From positions 283,155,930-283,219,929 of the forward strand of contig JARYHS010008074.1 in assembly GCA_031002005.1 (NCBI GenBank): 64,000 nt of DNA, in the 5' to 3' direction. The notes beneath the pieces were generated by a model, which saw only the letters and a list, made by a program, of their open reading frames with translations, searched no databases and was not told the DNA's origin. This stretch comes from Vandiemenella viatica. Its lineage: Eukaryota > Arthropoda > Insecta > Orthoptera > Morabidae. Both the position numbers and the translations under genes were made by a program. Shown here one piece after another: positions 9,421 to 21,049 of this stretch (position 1 is the first letter of the stretch; the number at the start of each line of letters is the position of its first letter).

Positions 9421-10740
9421 GAACAGATTACCAGCTCACAAGTTTCTTCAAGCCTAGTGCAATATTAGGTCAGATAGTAGAGAATACAGGTTCACTATGA
9501 AGGAGTTTCACTAAGGATGATAGAATAGTAATAGTGGGAGGTGCAGGGAATAGTACTGATGAAACGTGAGTTATAGTACAGAAAGTGGCCTCAGAAAGGT
9601 GGTGAAGAAGGCGCAGCATACCAGGGTTGAATTCATGCAGGTCCTAAGTTGCCATGACCGACCATAGCTGAAACATGCTGTGAGGTAGATAAATCTGGAA
9701 ATGGAGGTGCTACCTGGGAAGGGCACTAGTTCTGTCTTGGAAGTTGTGCCTATGGACATCACCGGTAGGTAAGTTTCACTAGGCATGGCCTACACATAAA
9801 TAGAAGTGGCACGTGCATACTTTCAGAGTTGTTAGCAAAAGCTGTAAGGGAGCCCACTTCTGGTGATGCGGTCAGGACTGTATCATAGGCTACTGGTGAG
9901 GGGATGAAGATATATGTTCAACGGGACGCAAATTGTAGAGCCACAACAGGGAAAATAAAAATGTTAAAGAAACAAATAAAACTGCTGCAAAAATAAGTGA
10001 TGGGGATAGAGCTAGGAACGTTGAGGTTAATGCTGCAAATATCAGAAAGTCAGAAATAAGAGTGTTACTAGTGAGATGTAGAAGTATAATGAACAAAGTA
10101 ATAGACTTTGCAAACTAGAGATACATGAACCACAAGTAATTATAGGGGTAGAGTCTTGCATAAAAGAAGTGGCACTAGACATTAAGGTACTTACCAATGG
10201 TTACAGGATGTACCGCAGGGATAGAGGAGCAATTGGTGGATAGGGATTTATAATGGTTGGTGAAGTCTACTACAGTTCACATCCATGAATTACTTGGGCT
10301 AGATTTCGGGGGGTAATAAAAACGTGAAAAACCCTGAAGGAGGATGAGTGGTACAGCGTAACACATGGGGGTCAAATATGTTGAAAAACTTTCTAATAAA
10401 GCCCAATGATAGCATAGCGGGATGCCAGGTAAGTGAAGAAATAAGTGATCATGAAGCAGTTCTGATCGATATTAAAGGATCCAGTAAACCAGTAACCAAA
10501 ATTGAAGGGGGAAATAGGTATAGCTATAAAAAGGCACAAATTTTGAACTTGAAGAGATACTTCAGGGAAAGTTTCACCCAATACAAGTACGGCAAAAGTA
10601 CAGTGAGGTTAAAGTGGGAATAGTTCAAGGAGATAATAAAAAAAAAAACAGAAAATAAAGAGAATAACAGAACCTATGTACTAGAATACGAAGGAAAGGT
10701 GATTAAAGATGTCAGTGCGAAGAGAACATAATAAAATTTA
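9421..10740 (+). pseudogene. CR1/L2-like LINE, SGNH-like region and ORF2 endonuclease part
   Basis: FFKPSAILGQIVENTGSL and DDRIVIVGGAGNSTDET (9445-9570) resemble the hydrolase-like (SGNH) segment of LINE ORF1 proteins. From about 10075 the sequence follows an apurinic-type endonuclease: LEIHEPQVIIGVESCIKE and VLTNGYRMYRRDRGAIGG. SEEISDHEAVLIDIKGSS at about 10435 carries the SDH catalytic motif. The frame stops at a TAG at 10621 and the body is cut off by an LTR-element fragment near 10745. It probably belongs with the reverse-transcriptase part at 11440. Confidence 0.65.
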
Positions 10741-10744
10741 GAGA

Positions 10745-11430
10745 CAACAAGGCAGTAAGGTTTTTTTTTTTAAGCGAATATAGTTATGATTTCATACAAC
10801 GCTACCAGGAGCCAGGTCAGTTACGACAGAAAGAATAAACAGTTTCAGACATCAGAATGTGACGACATAGATGGCAATGCCCAGCTGAGTGGGTCATCAA
10901 GTCAGCAGAATTAAGCAGAGCACTACATCAGACAGCACGGAGGCCATGGTGGTCAGAAGCCGCCCCACCAGGTACAAGGGAGTGGGGGAATAGTGACCAA
11001 AACTAGCATGCACTGGGCAGAGAGGGTGGATCTGGTTCGATTTAGCAGAGCAAATTTGGCAGCTTTGGAGGCGAAGAGCACAGCTGAGCCACGCGGTCCG
11101 GTAACACTCAGAGACAGGAGCTGAAAAAAAAGTTACTGCATAAGTGAAAATCAGAATGACTACTTTGAGTTGGAGTGTGAACAAAGTGTATATAGTCCAA
11201 TTAAGTTGTTCTTGGACACAGGAGCTCAGCTATCTCTTCTCAGGACGGAGTGTGTAAGAGAAACTCAGTGAAAAGAAATGATAACTGGCGTGCAGATTAA
11301 AGGAATCACTGGAAAACCCTTATTCACCGAATATGGTAAATATGGTAAAAACTATCAGAGTGGATAAAAAAGATTTACTGGGTAGAAGAATTCTTATAAG
11401 TAGAAAGCAAAAAGTTAGGGTAGTGAAAAG
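10745..11430 (+). mobile_element. Fragment of the same Gypsy-like LTR family as 33014-38606
   Basis: 10775-11105 aligns with the first ~350 bp of the LTR at 33050-33370 (same order of agttatgatttcgta, gggagtgggg, aaaaccagcgtgcactg-like words), diverged. 11115-11350 then aligns with the gag-protease junction at 34820-35040, including LFLDTGAQLSLLR in the position of the protease active site. The 5' part of gag is missing between them, so the copy is deleted. It separates two parts of a LINE and may be nested in it. Confidence 0.6.
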
Positions 11431-11439
11431 CAGTATCAT

Positions 11440-12400
11440 AGGAAGTGGAAGTGAAAATGGAAGTGCCACAGGGTAGCTTATTGGGACCATTCTTCATTCT
11501 GATGGATGATTGTATTGTTGGATTACTATCAGAAATTAGGATGTATGCATATGACATAATGATAAATAATAAGATCAAAATGGCAGAAGATGGTAAGAAG
11601 CTGCAGGGTAATCTGGAAAGGATATCTAGCTGGGTAGGTTGAAATCAGACGCAGATAAATGGAAAGAAGAGTCAGCTTACTAGGTATACAAATAAAAAAC
11701 TAAAGATTGATTATTGTTATAAAATGGGGAAAGAATTGCTTTTTGAGAACTCGAAATGTAAATATGTTGACATAACAAACTCAAATGGGCAGGACATATT
11801 GGTCAGGTAGTAGGAAAAAGTTTCAAAATGCCTTCACTTGTTGGAAAGAGTGATGAGGGTATATACAAGAGAAGTAAGGTTACAAATCATTGGTCAAACC
11901 ATTGTTTGTATATGGTAGTATATTATTGGACCCACATTTTTGGTATCAAATACAGGAGTTGGAATGCATGGAAAGAAGGGTTGTTAGATTTGACTCTGGA
12001 AATTATTGCAGAGCACGATAAGTAATTGAAATGATAAAGAAGCTGCAATGGGATTCACTGGAAGACAGGAGGAAGCTGAAGAGAGCTATAGGAATGTACA
12101 AGGTGATGTGCCATAGAAAGATATTAATGGAAGAATTAGGAAAGGAGCATGGGAGGGAATGGTGGCCATGACCACAAATTGGCACTCAATTTCAGGCATT
12201 AGGGTGTGGGAAGATTTCCTTTCTTAGGTAAAAGAATCAGGAATTGGAACTAATTACTAAGAGAAATTGGAAATAATTTACCAAACATGCAAAAATAATT
12301 TAAAGTTGAAATTAGTAGAGGGTAAAGGAAAGGAAAATAGGGTGAGTAGGGAAATTGCCACTGGAGCAAGCATTCCATCGCAATAAAATTAAGAACTTGT
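11440..12400 (+). pseudogene. CR1/L2-like LINE, reverse-transcriptase core and 3' end
   Basis: MEVPQGSLLGPFFILMDD is the PQG box. MYAYDIMINNK is the YADD catalytic box with the first Asp changed to Tyr. The fragment continues through YVDITNSNGQ and a C-terminal segment ELECMERRVVRF-like near 11960. The 3' non-coding end runs to about 12395. Frameshifts occur every 100-200 bp. Two further copies of the same 3' end lie at 12757-12990 and 41770-42320. Confidence 0.68.
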
Positions 12401-12429
12401 TCATGAATTCAAAATACCTCCATGTGTCA

Positions 12430-12756
12430 TGATGTAAGTGTCTAAAGACAGGTAGCACGGCATCAAACGACAGCAACACTCAATGTGACAAGTACATCAG
12501 ATGTTTCCAGGCACAAAGTGCAGATAAATTTGCCATTGATGGGATATTGCAGTAGAAGACTAATGTGAGTGTCTCAGCTAACAAAATGTTATTGACTGCA
12601 ACAACTCTACTCGGATTGTGAACGTATCGGTTGAACCCTACATGATTGGAAAAACGTTGCATGATTAGATGAGTTATGATTCCACTTGGCAAGAGCTGAT
12701 GGTAAGATTCAAACATGGTGCAGACCCCATCAGGCCACAGACACAGAAAGACACAG
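12430..12756 (+). pseudogene. Tc1-like transposase, first part
   Basis: In one plus frame, ATLNVTSTSDVSRHKVQ is the second helix-turn-helix. MGYCSRRLM and LHDWKNVA then lead to the first catalytic region (usually SDES, here degraded) and DGKIQTWCRPH. Stops are present. The sequence breaks off at a LINE 3' end inserted at 12757 and resumes at about 12990. Confidence 0.65.
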
Positions 12757-12990
12757 TGCAAGTATTCACTGGAAAACAGGAGGAGGCTGAAGAGAACTAT
12801 AGGAGTGTATGAGGCATATATTGGTGATGAGTCACGGAAAGATATTGGTGGAAGAATTAGGAAAGGTGCATGGAAAGGAAAAAGGCCATGACCAAAAATT
12901 GCACTCAATTTCGGGCATTAGGGTGTGGGAAAATTTCCTTTAATAGGTAACGGGATCAGGGATTTGAATAAATTACTTACAGGTGGTTCC
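12757..12990 (+). mobile_element. CR1/L2-like LINE 3' end nested in the Tc1-like element
   Basis: It is close to 12050-12250 over its whole length (ttcactggaaaacaggagga, ggcattagggtgtgggaa), so it is the same family. It is a 5'-truncated insertion that splits the Tc1-like transposase. Confidence 0.7.
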
Positions 12991-13440
12991 AACAAGGTAA
13001 GGGCTGTGTTTACATGACATGAACTGGGACCTCCATTCAAACGGAACTGAACATTGACTGGAAATAGTTTTGTTCAGCTACTTCAGCCATTCATGGCAGT
13101 CATATTCAAAAACAACAATAGACTTTTCCAGTCCAACAATGTGCCATATCACCAAACTAAAATTGTTCATGATTGGTTAGAGGAACATTCTGAACAATTT
13201 CCGTGATTGATTTATCCACCTAGATCACCAGAATGAATCCATTTAAACATACCTGTATCATGATTGAAAGGTCACTTCATGCATGACATCCTTCACCAGA
13301 AATTATTGGTGGCTCTAAAGGAAGCATCGCTGAATATTCCTTCAGGAGACTTATGGCTACTTGTTTAGTCAATCCCATTTCAGGTTACTGCTCTTGCCAG
13401 ATATAAGGAGGTATCCCATGACTTTTGGCACTTTGATGTG
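12991..13440 (+). pseudogene. Tc1-like transposase, second part and terminal repeat
   Basis: It continues the Tc1-like sequence: ISVIDLSTXITRMNPFKH parallels the WPPQSPDLNPIEH block (the DPD-type third acidic site is lost) and MIERSLHAXHPSPEI follows. The piece ends with tatcccatgacttttggca at about 13405-13425, the terminal repeat. Inactive. Confidence 0.6.
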
Positions 13441-13699
13441 TATGCGCATTAGACAGACACAGAACAATAAGAATTTATGAGCCAAACCATTATTAATGCA
13501 GAACATTATATTCTTATTCCTAATTCTTGTATCTATTATAGTTCTCAAGTGTCGGCTGTTCCTGAGTTATCATGTGAGGTTGGCTTGATGTGAAGAAAGA
13601 TGGGAATTAGAGGATAGTAGAGGGGGAACCAGAAAGTCAAAGAGATTAAATAAAGTTATGATGGATTTCTGATGTTTGGAAAGCACTGAGACAGTTCCA

Positions 13700-13900
13700 C
13701 CTAAAGATTTATATCTGACTAATGATACCAGATACAGTCATAACTCTTTCAATTGTTAAGTATTTGTTGAAATAATTCCTACAGCAGAATTCAGTTAGTG
13801 ATGCCCATTCTTCTGGCAGGCTGAGATTTTCTAGTTGTTCCCTGATGATGCTGATGGTTTCGTCAATTGGCCTGTTTGTAAACAGACGTGACGTCAAAGT
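13700..13900 (-). pseudogene. Penelope-like element 2: inverted reverse-transcriptase scrap
   Basis: RLFTNRPIDETISIIREQ and LSLPEEWASLTEFC on the minus strand are the LFTxVPxDExI block of Penelope-type reverse transcriptase. It abuts the plus-strand part starting at 13920, repeating the head-to-head organisation of element 1. Confidence 0.7.
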
Positions 13901-13919
13901 ATACTAGCATGTCGTTATG

Positions 13920-14770
13920 AAATGCGGAATTTTAAAAACTTTAAATGTTCATGTTCCATAGTCAGTGATGAAGTGAGCATAGCCGTGGAAAAGGAAATTT
14001 TGAAGGAAATGTTTCTGGCCAGCGGCTACAGCCTTAACATTATTAATAAGGCCATAGGAAGGCTTGAACCTCAAGCACTACCTTGTGCTACAGCACTGGA
14101 AGTTGAAGCCAGTAGACAAACAGACGGATCCATGGAAGTATTACCCTACGTTCAGGGAGTGACAGATAAAATTGGCCATATTCTAAAGAAGAAAAATATC
14201 CGTCAGATATATAGAGCACCTAGGAAGGTCTCCGATGTGCTCATAAAGGTTAATGACACGAGGGAGAAACTGCAGGCAGCGGGCGTGTACCAAATACCCT
14301 GTAGGTGTGGCAAAGTGTATATCGGCGAGACTGGACGGACGGTCAAGGAATGGGTGTGTGAACACATAAGACATCTTAAAAATAATGACACCAGCAAATC
14401 AGCTGTTGCACAACAGTGGGCACGCAATTTTATTTAGTGACACTAGTGTACTGGTTCATGAAAGCAGATGGTGGCCCAGGTGCATCAGAGAAGCGCTCGA
14501 AATTAAAAGAGACCAGATAATACGAATGCGGACGGCGGTCTACAACTTAACCAAATGTGGTAATGCTTGGGTAGGAAAACGCGGAATGCAGGCCCAATTG
14601 GACAGGCCACGCTGGCGGCAATAACTTGAGTCACATCACCCCAAATGGTATGCGCGCTCTCCCGGAGCTATATATAGTTGAAGGCAATCCCAGGCTTGAC
14701 AGTCCTCTGAAGAAGGCCGCAAAATGATGGCTGAAACGTTAGGTTTTCATAAATTGATGCGGTTCAACCT
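13920..14770 (+). pseudogene. Penelope-like element 2: GIY-YIG part and 3' end
   Basis: A 171-codon open frame (13922-14437) ends with a well-preserved GIY-YIG core. GVYQIPCRCGKVYIGETG carries the paired motif (here VYQ and YIG) with the CxC knuckle typical of Penelope endonucleases, and RTVKEWVCEHIRHLKNND follows with the conserved Arg and His. After a one-base shift the frame continues with SRWWPRCIREALEIKRDQ. The 3' non-coding end holds a CTGAAGA...GAAA hammerhead-like motif at 14705-14737. The reverse transcriptase is almost entirely missing on this strand. Confidence 0.82.
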
Positions 14771-15714
14771 CGATAACCAAGATAACATCAACAACTACTG
14801 TGAAAGTCTGCACACCCAATTATTTAATAGCTTTGGCAAATCCAGTACAGTTGTTGAATTTGGTACCACTCAACTGCTCTTCAGAATGTCCTTCAAAATA
14901 CCAGGAATAAATTTGTATTTCTCCAAAAGTAAAACTACTAGAACATGACTCTGAAATTTTAAATGGTCAGCAATTATCAGCCTGTGGTTCATAGACGAAA
15001 GGCGGTCCACAAAGATGGGACAGGTGATCTAGCAGTCAGAAATTAATTCTAATTTAATATGAATGGTACTTATACTTTATAAGGCTTTAAGCTAGTATAA
15101 ACTATTACTTTCTAAATGCTATGAATGTTTCAAAGAACATGGAAAAATCTGGTAATTCCAAGATATGAGTATATGACTGTATTTTTTTTTTTAATAGTCT
15201 ATTCACTAAATATATTTACAGTTGGCACCAAAGAGAGCAATATTTCTTTTGAGGATTAAGTTAATGACCATTTTAAGAGGATGGTGTTAAACGTGAGAAT
15301 ATTTCAGTATCTGCCAATAAAAATTAGTTAGTTTGATTAATCACATAGAAAAAAAATACAAAAAATTAGTTGACTGTAGAATTGTTTTTGACATTATACT
15401 AACCATTAGGATCAAAAAGGTTGAGAAAAGCTGACCCATGAAATAATTTTCTTTACAACCTGTCCTGCCTATGGTCTTTTAAGCCAGGCATTCTTATTAA
15501 TAACACTGTGCTCAACTGTAAAATTAATGGTTACATTGATGATGTTGCATATAATCCTGCTAATAAATGGTACTTTTTCTGTTGCAAAACAGTCAACTTA
15601 TCACGGTTGGTATGTGAAGATAAAGTGAAAAAGTAAAATGCTTAAGACAAAAAGTGATATGGATAGCACACCCATCATTTGATGGCAAGTCAGCTGCAAT
15701 GACAAATAAAAACA
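14771..15714. other. Intron sequence, no feature recognised
   Basis: AT-rich with no convincing open frame. Nothing assigned. Confidence 0.5.
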
Positions 15715-16452
15715 AGAATAAAATAATTGTTTAAAAAAAACATAAAAACCGCCTTAAAAAAAAAAAAGCACTAAAAATTTTAAAATAACTTTATACCTTG
15801 CTTAGGATAAAGTAAATCTAAATAGACAATATTTTACATTACTGTCATTGATATTTTTACATTAATTAGTTATTTTTGGAGTCGGTGCCAGCTGTCAAAT
15901 CGCAAAGATCGAATTACTGAACTTCTTTTGGTGTGAGACGCGAAACGAACAAAAATTCCCAATATTTTACAGCATGTCGTGAGGCAGATAGTGTTATTGC
16001 GGGGAAACAGATTAGGGAAACAAATTAAAAGTATTTTAATCTGTGGCTCGACCTTATTGGTCATCCAGACATATCTCTCCCGCTACAGTGTCAGTTGGTA
16101 GGCTGCATCATGCAGTAAACGATTTACAGTTACTATAATATTGGCGTATCATCTGTATGTTTCAGTTTTGTTGAAACATTTTTCTAGCATTAATTGTAGG
16201 TAAGCAGTAACATGATTTTTTATGTATTATTGTTATTTCTCATTGTTTTTATCTTTTTGTTTTTCTTGCTTTCGCTGGCACCGACTCCAAAAATAACTAA
16301 TTAATGTAAAAATATCAATGACAGTAATGTAAAATATTGTCCCTTTAGATTTACTTTATCCTAAGCAAGGTATAAAGTTATTTTGAAATTTTTAGTGCTT
16401 TTTTTTTAAGGAGGTTTTTATGTTTTTTTAAACAATTATTTTATTTTTAAAT
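15715..16452. mobile_element. Foldback (long inverted repeat) element, about 740 bp
   Basis: Arms of about 180-185 bp (15721-15900 and 16262-16445) are reverse complements of each other, including ggagtcggtgccagc at the inner end of the left arm and gctggcaccgactcc on the right. The 360-bp centre has no coding sequence I recognise. No target duplication was identified with confidence. Confidence 0.7.
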
Positions 16453-16880
16453 TTTTAGTGATATTATAGTTTGTTTTGTATTTTAAATATGCCGCTGCAG
16501 TTCCCATTTTGCGAACTTCCTGGTAGCTCAGAGATTAAAGTGCTTGCTTTCAAAGAAGAATTCTGTCTTTATATAACACACCAACTTCCAGAACGGGGTG
16601 AATTGGGTGTTGTGATAAGGAATGTCAGTTTACATTTTTGTCCATGCTATGTTTCGATTGTATCATAACATCTGTTAAAGCTGCTGGTCGATAACCGAAA
16701 CATGTAACATCTGGGCATTAATACATCCCACATCTGTCTCTGGAATATATCTGTCTGCTCCGGCATCACACAGAAAATATAGATTTTTAATTGGTTTTCA
16801 CAACGTGAAAGCTTGGGATCAAAGTTGAAATCTGAAGTAAATGTTGAGACATTATGACACATTTATTTTATAAATACTAT
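16453..16880. other. Intron sequence between two repeat blocks
   Basis: No feature recognised. A 65-codon open frame at 16471 has no recognisable similarity. Confidence 0.45.
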
Positions 16881-17940
16881 GCCATGACTTAAAAATAGCT
16901 TAACTGATTTTGACGGGATTTAAAGCTGTTGATTTTTGTAAAGAACATTGGAAATTAAAAGGGGTGAGGGTAAAGGGGAAGTGTGATTGGGCTTATGTAT
17001 GCCAAATGTAGACTGCCTTTTCTGATTGATTTAAAGTATACGTGTGTAAATTTCTATTGATATCAGATAAAACTGTAGGTATGTATAAAAAACAATTAAG
17101 GGGTGTGGAGATGAAGAGTAGTTTGGTTTTTGTAAACCTAGTGTGGGCAGTATTTTTCTCTTTGTTTTAATGTATACATGTGCTGTGTTCAATGAAAATC
17201 TGATAAAATTGTGGGTATCTATAAAGAATATTGGAAATTCGGAGGGGTGGGGGTAGAAGAGAAGAGGGGTTGAGCGTCTGCAACCTAATTTAAACACAAT
17301 TGTTCTGTATGTTTTAAAGTATACGTGTGCAAATTTCCTTCAGAATCAGATAGAAATTGTAGAATAAAGGATGGAAAGGAAAGAGTGTAGTTTGGACTCT
17401 AGAAACCAAATGTAGACAGTATTTTTCTGCTTGTTTTGCAGTATACATGTGCATACTACCTTCAAAATCAGAAAGAAATGGTAGCTTTGTATAAAGAACA
17501 TTGGCAGTAATTAAAGGGGTAGAAAGGAGGATAGGGTTTGCGTTTTTGTGAAAGTTATGTGGACAGTACTTTTCTGTTTCTATTTGTTTTAAAGTATACA
17601 CATGCGAAGTTCCACCGAATCGGATTAAAATGTGGTTCTGTACAAATATTAAGGGAAGCGGAGCCAGGATAGTTTTTTTTGATTTTTTGGTCAGAAATCT
17701 TATTCATAAAAAATTCCATATATATGCGCCAACTTTCATAAAAATCGGTCAAATGGTGTCGACTGTAGCTTTCTAATAAGAAATTGACAAAAAACCAAGG
17801 GGGTGGAAATGGGGAGAGGGGTTCAGTTTCTGCAAACCAAGAGTTGGCATTATTTTTCTCTTTGTTTTATAGTAAAAATTTGCCAAGTTCTGTCTAAACC
17901 GGATAAAAACTGGGGTTGTGTATAAAAATTAAGCGGTTTA

Positions 17941-19064
17941 AGGCCCAGTCAAACAGAGCACGGACTGCCCGCGCGGTCAGAATGTGGCGGTCTGACGGCA
18001 GTCCGCCGAAGTTGTAGTGGACGAACAGAGTGCGGGCAGCTGAAAGGCAGACCAGTGTTGAAGCAATCGTGGACGAACGAAGGAAGGGGTAGTTCATTTT
18101 TTTTTTATTTGAGTCTGCCCTCTCCTTATTAACGTGTCCAGCAGTTCATCTGACGAAGAAGAATTGCTTCTTCTGCTCGCTTTAAATAGTTCACGGCGAT
18201 AAAGTCAGTTTATACTTCACGAAACTATCCTGCCGCTTAAACCATTACCTGATACAGACACGCCCATTCCTCACGTATTTTTAGGCGATGGATGATTCAA
18301 ACTACAAACTTATTTAATGCGCCCATTTGCAAAAACTACAGTTGTAAATGATGAAGGGGGAAATATTCAACATCTTTGTAGGGTACAACATGTAGTAGAA
18401 AATACCTTTGGAAGTTTAGCTCAGACGTGGCGTATATTTTTTTTGGGCTAAAGAGTTGGATGTAGATAGCGCAGTCGAAGCTGTCAAAGCTACATGTTGC
18501 CTTCACAATTTTGTAAGAAGTTACACAAAACAGTTCACTGAAATTGAACTACAAGGTGACACAATAATAACAAATCAACATGCCAATGCTTTCTCAACTG
18601 CAAGTCGATTGAGAGAAATATCAACTGATGCTGCCTGATGGAACCATTTTCTAAATTACTTCAACAACGAAAATTCATTTTAATTTTATCATAATTATAC
18701 TAATATATTATTGCATCTATGGGTTATGGAAAATAAAAGATGCTGTATAAAATAAATGTATACTTTCATGTCTGGTTGAGCTTTTCAGATATTTCATTCC
18801 ACGTTTTTGCTTTCTTGGCATGTTTTTGTACTTGGGAATGCCGAGATTCTTATAAGAATAAACATTCTCGAATGCATTGAATAAGACTTTCTGACTCGTC
18901 CACCATTGCCCGCCGCGGACTCTGTGGAATTCACAACCTGCCCGCCGCCCGCCACGGACTGGGCTTCCGCCGCACGGTAGGCCGCGCTCTGTTTGACTAG
19001 GCTGATGTAATAGTATGTACCACAGAGTCCGCGCGGACTGCCCACGTTCTGTTTGATCGGGCCT
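17941..19064 (+). mobile_element. PIF/Harbinger DNA transposon, deleted, TTA target duplication
   Basis: Terminal inverted repeats of about 35 bp start AGGCCCAGTCAAACAGAGC on the left and its complement (ending TTGATCGGGCCT) on the right, flanked by TTA (17938-17940 and 19065-19067), the superfamily's target duplication. The ends are GC-rich and rich in CGCGCGG words, unlike the AT-rich surroundings. The interior holds only the end of a transposase. It interrupts the tandem array in mid-unit. Confidence 0.85.
18280..18640 (+). pseudogene. Harbinger-type DDE transposase, C-terminal remnant
   Basis: The plus strand reads LMRPFAKTTVVNDEG, RVQHVVENTFGSLAQTWRIF and, after a frameshift, AVEAVKATCCLHNFVRSY. 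These are the RPF, R-x-ViEnaFG-x-L-x-x-RWRiF and LHNFlR blocks of the DDE_Tnp_4 (Harbinger) family. The glutamate of VVEN is the third catalytic acidic residue. The N-terminal two thirds are absent. Confidence 0.75.
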
Positions 19065-20380
19065 TTAAGGGGAAGAGGGGGTGGTTTTTAGATCTTTTGG
19101 TCAGACACCTTTTTCGTGAAAAAATACATACAAGCACAAACTTTCATGGTAATCGGTCAAACGATCACGACTGTAGCTTTTTATAAAGAACTTTGACAAA
19201 AGTTAATGGGGTTGGAGGAGGGAAAGGGGTTGAGCATTGGCAAACCAAATATTGACAGGATTTTTCTCTTTGTTTTAAAGTATACATAGGCAAAGTCCAA
19301 TAACAATCAGATAGGAAATGTAGATTTCTATAAAATTAAGGGGTGTAAAGGGAGACATGGGGTGGTTTATTTATTTATTTAATTTTTTTTGGTCAGAAAC
19401 CTTCTCCATGAAAAATTACATGTATATGCCAACTGTAATGGAGACCAGTTAAATGGTGTCAACTGTAGCTTGGTTAAAGAACATTGGCAAAAATTTAGGG
19501 GGTGGATAGGGGGAGAAGGCTTCAGTTTTTTCAAACCAAAACTTGACAGTATTTTTCTCTTTATTTTTGACTAAACATGTTCAAAGTTTCATCGAAATCG
19601 GATAAAAAATGTGGGTTTGTATAAAAATTAAGGGGTGTAAAGGGGAGAGGGGTGGTTTTTTATTAATTTATTGTTTGGTCAGATTCTCCATGAAGAATTA
19701 CATGTATATGCCATCTTCGACGATAATCGGTCAAACGGTGTCGAGTGTAGCTTTTTATGAAGAACATTGACAGTAATTAATGGGGTGGAAGGAGGGAGGG
19801 GGTTGAGCTTTGGCAGACCAAATGTTGACACGATTTTTCTCTTTGTTTTAAAGTATACATGGGCAAAGTTCAATAAAAATCTGATAAGAAATGTAGGTTT
19901 CTATAAAATTAAGGGGTATAAAGGGGAGAGGGGTGGTTTTTAATTTTTATTTTTTTGGTCAGAAACCTTATCCATGAAAAACTACATGTAATTGCCAACT
20001 TTAATGGAGATCAGTTAAATGGTGTCGACTGTAGCTTTGAATAAAGAAAATTCACAAAAAATAAGGGGGTGGATAGGGGGAGAGGGATTCAGTTTTTTTA
20101 AACCAAAAGTTGACAGAATTTTTTCTTTATTTTCGGCTATATATGTCCAAAGTTTCTGCGAGATCGAATAAAAAATGTGGATTTGTATAAAAATTAAGTG
20201 GTTGAAGGGGCTAGAAGGGGTGGTTTCTGAATGAAATTCATATGGGACCACTTTGGAGGTATACCCTAGCCACTAAAAAAATTTCATTGAAATCGGTTCA
20301 AAATTGCCGAAGATATCGCTGAACATACATACAAAAAAATACAGACAAATTGAGAACCTCCTTTTTTTGAAGTCGGTTAA

Positions 20381-21049
20381 AAATACAATCATACAATTTT
20401 CAGGTAAGTCAATGTAAGAGGAATGTAAAAGCTACAGCTAGGGCTGTGGGCACATCTGAGTTACCTTTGCATGCAAAACAAGCTTTATTTTGTGTATTGC
20501 AGTACAATAAAAATTTCATGGACTGAAACAAAATTTCATAAAACTGCAGTGTAATTATTTGAAAGTTCGACTTCACCATGGCAAACTTAATTCACAAGGA
20601 AAGGTTTTACGTGCATGCAGCTGCTGTTCTTCTCTTGTGTTTGAAGTGTCTCTAAAATAATTACCCAAAATTTTATGCAATCATGTTTGTCTCGAGAGCT
20701 CGTGAGCAACAAATTTCATCCATTTCACAAATGACATGGTTGTTCCAAGATTTTCTTTTTCAAGCCTCTTAGAACATCCTTTAAAGTGATGCTTGGTAAA
20801 TCTTTTATTATTAAGTTGTATGATTTATTCTCACTCTTTAGTAAGCCAGTTAATCACAAGCAAAAGTCTTCTGATCCGTTATTTGGAGAGTCTGGTAAAA
20901 TGTCAGACAGAATTGCCCCTTTTTTTGATAAAGAAATTGAGGGAAGCAAACTCATCACTTATGAGAGGCAAGTGAGTAGCAATGAATAAATTTCATAATA
21001 TTTCTGTATGAACCTTCATTATCATTAAAAGCCAGTTCAATCATTTTCT
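20381..21049. other. Intron sequence, no feature recognised
   Basis: AT-rich. Short open frames at 20786-20989 show no family resemblance. Confidence 0.45.

Larger units (their letters stand above)
16880..20380 (+). repeat. Tandem repeat array, ~140-bp and ~285-bp units
   Basis: The words ctttgttttaaagtatacat, ttaaggggtg, ttttttggtcagaaacctt and tggtgtcgactgtagctt recur regularly. In 17030-17590 the spacing is about 140 bp. From 17690 it is about 285 bp (ggtcagaaa at 17690, then 19100, 19393, 19680, 19960, counting out a 1.1-kb insertion). The array ends near 20380 with gaacctcctttttttgaagt followed by cggtt. No coding sequence is evident. It may be the internal repeat region of a large DNA element or Helitron, but I cannot classify it. 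Confidence 0.78.

Noticed and set aside
13922..14437. Host or homing endonuclease gene with a GIY-YIG domain
   Set aside because: The CxC knuckle before YIG, the following WWPR helix and the abutting Penelope-type reverse transcriptase place it in a Penelope-like element.
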